A stretch of 55,582 bases of DNA from the NCBI GenBank assembly GCA_964456515.1, contig CAYVZP010000003.1:1-55582 (forward strand), read 5' to 3'. The notes below the pieces were generated by a model. The model worked only from the letters and a program-made list of their open reading frames with translations. It did no database searches and was not told the origin of the DNA. A program made the position numbers and the translations under genes. This DNA is from Azoamicus sp964456515 (GTDB lineage Bacteria > Pseudomonadota > Gammaproteobacteria > UBA6186 > Azoamicaceae). Positions 51,904 through 55,582 of the stretch are shown here, in pieces (the first letter of the stretch is position 1; each line of letters begins with the position of its first letter).

Positions 51904-53446
<1,543 letters not shown>

Positions 53447-53450
53447 TAAA

Positions 53451-53469
53451 CTCAATTTAAATAGGTATC
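53451..53469 (+). other. downstream arm of the 16S rRNA processing stem
   Basis: CTCAATTTAAATAGGTATC pairs with 51866-51882 in the leader (TT bulged), closing a stem around the 16S rRNA. It lies four bases after the 16S 3' end and six before tRNA-Ile. Confidence 0.8.
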
Positions 53470-53475
53470 CTTTAT

Positions 53476-53550
<75 letters not shown>

Positions 53551-53565
53551 CATTTATCATTAATA

Positions 53566-53638
53566 GGGGTTATAGCTCAATTGGTAGAGCACCTGTTTTG
53601 CAAGCAGGAGGTCGTCGGTTCGATTCCGATTGGCTCCA
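53566..53638 (+). tRNA. tRNA-Ala (anticodon TGC)
   Basis: 73 bases in the rRNA spacer. The acceptor GGGGTTA pairs with TGGCTCC (G-U pairs), discriminator A, and includes the G3-U70 identity pair recognised by AlaRS. Anticodon loop TTTGCAA gives TGC. CCA is not encoded. Confidence 0.96.
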
Positions 53639-53674
53639 TATTAAATATAATATAGTTGAAAATTTTTTAAAAAA

Positions 53675-53691
53675 TGCTATTTTAAGTTGTA
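53675..53691 (+). promoter_or_regulatory. boxA-like element before the 23S gene
   Basis: TGCTATTTTAAGTTGTA is close to E. coli boxA (TGCTCTTTAACA) and matches 15 of 17 bases of the element in the 16S leader. E. coli also carries a boxA in both the leader and the 16S-23S spacer. Confidence 0.6.
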
Positions 53692-53692
53692 A

Positions 53693-55582
<1,890 letters not shown>

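Overview
The window comes from a very AT-rich, extremely gene-dense bacterial genome that uses the standard code (TGA is used as a stop in rpsB, frr and nosF, and TGG encodes Trp). Protein families, operon orders (rpsB-tsf, prfB-lysS, lepA-lepB-era-acpS, rpmB-rpmG) and the 16S sequence read as a gammaproteobacterium with a strongly reduced genome. No gene-free stretch exceeds about 150 bases and many genes overlap by 1 to 47 bases. The combination of a tiny-genome style with a complete set of denitrification genes closely recalls the ciliate respiratory endosymbiont Candidatus Azoamicus ciliaticola and its relatives. That placement is an inference from gene content; I could not search a database. 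A run of 100 N shows this is a scaffolded assembly.

Layout. 1-8272: housekeeping genes (alaS, tRNA-Leu, secG, ftsH, greA, then rpsB, tsf, frr, rsmH). 8274-8900: an unidentified glycine-free protein. 9014-16688: the nitrous oxide reductase cluster nosZ-nosR-nosD-nosF-nosY-orf-nosL. 16691-36671: translation, secretion and envelope genes (prfB with a programmed frameshift, lysS, sdhE, a PpiD-like protein, two tRNAs, grxD, metG, tdk, sohB, mlaA, secA, ssb, serS, acpS, era, lepB, lepA, dnaQ, tRNA-Gln, rplY, rpmB, rpmG, a BamE-like lipoprotein, smpB). 36668-38139: tatB and tatA, then a DegP/DegQ-type protease interrupted by the assembly gap. 38284-46498: a peroxiredoxin, cytochrome c5, a NorC with an extra haem domain, norB, nirK, nirV, a Sco protein, and convergent norD and norQ. 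46636-49824: sdhCDAB. 49913-51750: rpsT, tRNA-Val, ybeY, tyrS. 51766-55582: an rRNA operon (16S, tRNA-Ile, tRNA-Ala, partial 23S).

How the parts work together. Succinate dehydrogenase (with its flavinylation factor SdhE) feeds the quinone pool. Cytochrome c5 and NorC can carry electrons to NirK (nitrite to NO), NorCB (NO to N2O) and NosZ (N2O to N2). NosR, NosD, NosF, NosY, NosL, Sco, NorD and NorQ are the maturation and copper-supply factors, and TatA/TatB would help export folded NosZ. Nitrite-to-N2 respiration is therefore complete in this one window. Nitrate reductase, bc1 complex, tatC, an ApbE-type flavin transferase and cytochrome c maturation genes must lie elsewhere or be absent.

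The most notable details are: a prfB programmed frameshift at a UAA rather than UGA stop; a NorC fused to a second c-type cytochrome; an unknown small gene inside the nos cluster; a terminator-like hairpin embedded in the nosR signal-peptide region; a 55-residue TatB; ybeY reading through the antisense strand of a tRNA gene; a perfect 21-bp inverted repeat inside a coding region; and a strong strand-dependent amino-acid composition.
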